Of a DNA stretch of 7,103 nucleotides, positions 5,928 through 7,103 are shown piece by piece. Under the pieces are notes generated by a model. It did no database searches, was not told the origin of the DNA, and worked only from the letters and a program-made list of their open reading frames with translations. The DNA comes from Parcubacteria group bacterium (GTDB lineage Bacteria > Patescibacteriota > Minisyncoccia > Phycocordibacterales > UBA12088). The translations under genes and the position numbers were made by a program. The DNA lies in assembly GCA_021731325.1 (NCBI GenBank), contig JAKFXP010000044.1:1-7103 (forward strand), in the 5' to 3' direction. Position 1 is the stretch's first letter, and each line of letters opens with the position of its first letter.

Positions 5928-6023
5928 ATGAAACGACAGCAGCAATACACAATCACCCACACCAGCAGCGATGGTCATGCTACCCCAACCCAAACCGAGC
6001 ATATCGCAGCCGTTCATCAATAA
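5928..6023 (+). CDS. Possible 31-residue peptide, unknown
   Basis: ATG 5928 has GGAG (5915-5918) nine bases before it, a better ribosome site than most genes here, and opens 31 codons to TAA at 6021-6023. The peptide begins MKRQQQYTITHTSSDGHA and is rich in Gln, Thr and His, with no hydrophobic segment, so it would be soluble and disordered. It lies between the hairpins of the candidate RNA and its terminator. It could be a leader peptide, a small free peptide or a chance frame in a noncoding RNA; composition does not settle it. Confidence 0.28.
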   Translation: MKRQQQYTITHTSSDGHATPTQTEHIAAVHQ

Positions 6024-6043
6024 ACGAAACGCGATTACGGAGG

Positions 6044-6069
6044 ACCCGAGACGAAAGTCTCGGGTTTTT
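6044..6069 (+). terminator. Intrinsic terminator with GAAA tetraloop
   Basis: ACCCGAGAC (6044-6052) and GTCTCGGGT (6057-6065) form a perfect nine-base stem closed by a GAAA (GNRA) loop and followed by TTTT. It ends the transcript of the 5791-6043 region and insulates the downstream membrane-protein gene. A GGAGGA (6039-6044), which looks like a ribosome site, directly precedes it but leads to no start codon. Confidence 0.9.
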
Positions 6070-6134
6070 ATATACCACAAGTTCGGGTATATCTTGCGTT
6101 GACTCTTATGGGGGGAGGTATACCATGGGGTCAT

Positions 6135-6626
6135 ATGGAACCATTTAACCCACAACAACATACGGAAAAAGTTATCGAGCATTTGCACGGTCTTGAGGGC
6201 TGGCTTATGCCGATGTTTGAAAGTGCTCCGCACATCCCCGAAAAGGGACGTCAGGTGATTGTAGACATTGCTCCGTGGCTCGTGTTAATTTTTGGCGGAC
6301 TGAGCGCGCTCGGGCTCCTGAGTGGGGGAATGATGATGGGTTTTGCTACGATGTTTTCGGGCGGGTTCGCGGTCATGTATTTTGCGAGTTATCTACTCCC
6401 GTTTGTATGTTCGATTATCTCAGTGGTGCTTATGCTCTCTGCATTTCCTGGTCTCAAAGAAAAGAAAAAATCAGGTTGGAATTTTGTATTTTATAGCGAA
6501 GTCGTCAGTGTGGTGGGAGGGGTACTTGGCGTCCTTACCGGTAACGTGTACCTGCTCGTGAGTACGGTGATTGGTGCTTTGATTGGCTTCTGGATACTAT
6601 TTGAAATTCGCAGCCGCTACCACTAA
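6135..6626 (+). CDS. Conserved small membrane protein of Patescibacteria type, unknown function
   Basis: This is a protein of 163 residues. A polar N-terminal part (1-43) has the pattern EHLHGLEGWLMPMFESAPHIPEKGRQ, followed by IAPWLVLIFGGLSALG and about four to five membrane segments (44-66, 72-88, 89-104, 118-134, 138-156). The stretch LSAFPGLKEKKKSGWNFVFYSEVVS (about 101-125) and the ending GALIGFWILFEIRSRYH match a family that I recall as widespread in candidate-phylum genomes but without an assigned role. ATG 6135 fits the usual family start. The GGGGGAGG at 6111-6118 is 16 bases before it, which is long, and ATG 6108 or TTG 6099 are in-frame alternatives. TATATC at 6088-6093 is a possible -10 box. 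The stop is followed after 42 bases by the next gene, which has its own promoter. Confidence 0.72.
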   Translation: MEPFNPQQHTEKVIEHLHGLEGWLMPMFESAPHIPEKGRQVIVDIAPWLVLIFGGLSALGLLSGGMMMGFATMFSGGFAVMYFASYLLPFVCSIISVVLMLSAFPGLKEKKKSGWNFVFYSEVVSVVGGVLGVLTGNVYLLVSTVIGALIGFWILFEIRSRYH

Positions 6627-6660
6627 CACATTTGTGTATCTGTAAAAAATGTGTTATAAT
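6624..6660 (+). promoter_or_regulatory. Promoter of the FAD oxidoreductase gene, inside an inverted repeat
   Basis: TTGTGT (6632-6637), a 17-base spacer and TATAAT (6655-6660) with TG one base before it make the best promoter in the window. The start would fall near 6667, two bases before ATG 6669, so the mRNA is essentially leaderless. An eight-base inverted repeat, TAACACAT (6624-6631) and ATGTGTTA (6649-6656), frames the promoter and overlaps the -10 box. It could bind a regulator or form a weak hairpin behind the upstream gene, whose stop codon is part of the left arm. Confidence 0.72.
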
Positions 6661-6668
6661 CGGCACTT

Positions 6669-7103
6669 ATGCCGAGAAAAAAGTCTGATACAACAACATA
6701 TGACCTCATCGTCGTGGGTGGTGGTGCTTCGGGTATGATGGCGGCGGGACGTGCAGCTGAGCGAGGAAAACGAGTGCTTTTGATTGAAAAAAATCCAAAA
6801 CTCGGAGCAAAACTCTCTATTACGGGCGGCGGTCGATGTAATATCACCAATGCGGAAGAAGATATACACAAATTTCTCGCCCATTATGAAGATGCGGCAC
6901 CTTTTTTGTATTCACCATTTTCGCAATTTGGCATGAAAGATACCTTTTCATTTTTTGAGGCGCGGGGATTACCCCTTGTGGTGCAAGCACGGAAGCGTGT
7001 GTTCCCCCAAACCGAAAAGGCGGGTGACGTAACCCGTACATTGATTGAATACGTGGCGAAGGGGAGAGTGACTGTTAAAACAAACACCCGAGTGACGGAG
7101 ATT
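6669..7103 (+). CDS. NAD(P)/FAD-dependent oxidoreductase, HI0933/BaiN-like family, N-terminal part
   Basis: The frame is open from ATG 6669 to the window end, giving the first 145 of a usual 390-420 residues. Residues 11-39 form the Rossmann FAD-binding unit: YDLIVVGGGASGMMAA, with the glycines of GxGxxG type, and RVLLIEKNP ending in the ribose-binding Glu. The family mark ITGGGRCNITN follows at about 51-61, and the conserved RVFPQTEKAGDV lies near 113-124. Proteins of this HI0933-like (BaiN, formerly YhiN) group bind FAD; their physiological substrate is mostly unknown, and some act on bile-acid intermediates in gut bacteria. Here it is presumably a cytoplasmic flavoprotein with a general redox role. 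The start is supported by a strong promoter nine bases before it and by the family N-terminus. There is no Shine-Dalgarno site. Confidence 0.93.
   Translation, partial: MPRKKSDTTTYDLIVVGGGASGMMAAGRAAERGKRVLLIEKNPKLGAKLSITGGGRCNITNAEEDIHKFLAHYEDAAPFLYSPFSQFGMKDTFSFFEARGLPLVVQARKRVFPQTEKAGDVTRTLIEYVAKGRVTVKTNTRVTEI

Larger units (their letters stand above)
5791..6069 (+). ncRNA. Candidate structured RNA or leader, no known family recognised
   Basis: After the permease stop there are about 390 bases without a conventional gene, and they hold nested perfect complements. ATGCTATCC (5791-5799) pairs with GGATAGCAT (5881-5889). Inside it GGACTTCG (5807-5814) pairs with CGAAGTCC (5845-5852), and inside that TGTTCC (5824-5829) pairs with GGAACA (5837-5842). 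A side hairpin pairs CCC.GTG (5864-5870) with CACGGG (5877-5882), giving a plausible branched fold. Near the 3' end ATCGC (6003-6007) pairs with GCGAT (6031-6035), enclosing CGTT/AACG. The region ends in a strong terminator (6044-6069). I compared it from memory with tmRNA, RNase P, SRP and 6S RNA and found no convincing match. It may be a free small RNA or the leader of a 31-codon ORF. The 5' end is uncertain. Confidence 0.42.

Noticed and set aside
5923..5942. Resemblance to the SRP RNA core (GGTCA followed by AGCAGC)
   Set aside because: The flanking bases do not pair as SRP helix 8 requires, the GGAA-type loop is missing, and the outer stem is absent.
5745..6069. tmRNA, RNase P RNA or 6S RNA
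   Set aside because: No tRNA-like end or tag frame for tmRNA and no conserved RNase P core words were found. A 6S-like long stem is not excluded by shape, but the branched fold and the downstream terminator do not fit well.
5901..6233. A minus-strand open frame of 110 codons, with TGTGGTATAT just upstream of the terminator on that strand
   Set aside because: It runs through the plus-strand terminator and the start of the membrane-protein gene, has no family resemblance, and the promoter-like match lies inside the frame rather than before it.

Overview
The window looks like chromosome from a Candidate Phyla Radiation (Patescibacteria/Parcubacteria-like) bacterium. This is an inference from gene style: short, compact, often uncharacterised membrane or secreted proteins, a Pro-Thr linker protein, a conserved small membrane protein (6135-6626) that I associate with this group, almost no spacer between genes, and starts that mostly lack a Shine-Dalgarno site. 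TGA is used as an ordinary stop (for example at 2711-2713 and 5742-5744), so the Gracilibacteria-type recoding does not apply. There is no rRNA, tRNA, CRISPR array, phage or IS element that I can see.

Layout. 1-255 is the 3' end of a Pro-Thr-linker protein; its stop codon overlaps that of a convergent minus-strand gene for a membrane-anchored, four-cysteine extracytoplasmic protein (252-1049). A divergent gene for a four-helix membrane protein follows (1130-1531). It converges through a bidirectional hairpin terminator (1556-1583) on a minus-strand DUF420 / CtaM (YozB)-like membrane protein (1596-2015). From a divergent 89-bp intergenic region starts a plus-strand block: an ECF-type sigma factor (2105-2713), a translationally coupled three-helix membrane protein with an outer domain, probably its anti-sigma factor (2710-3477), and a small secreted protein with a signal peptide (3560-3985). 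A perfect 53-bp palindrome (3988-4040) separates that block from a two-gene ABC-2 exporter: ATPase (4054-4968) and permease (4971-5744).

The 390 bases after the permease hold no conventional gene. They hold nested, perfectly complementary stems, a possible 31-codon ORF and a textbook terminator (6044-6069). I read this as a candidate structured RNA or leader, and it is the least explained part of the window. Next come the conserved small membrane protein (6135-6626) and the 5' part of an HI0933/BaiN-type FAD-dependent oxidoreductase (6669 to the window end).

How the parts may work together. The sigma factor, membrane regulator and secreted protein look like an envelope-signal module: the membrane protein would hold the sigma factor and release it on an outside cue. 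Whether the exporter belongs to that regulon is unknown; it has its own promoter inside the palindrome. Several promoters share the extended -10 form TGTGNTATARt, and some lie so close to the start codon that the mRNA would be leaderless or nearly so.
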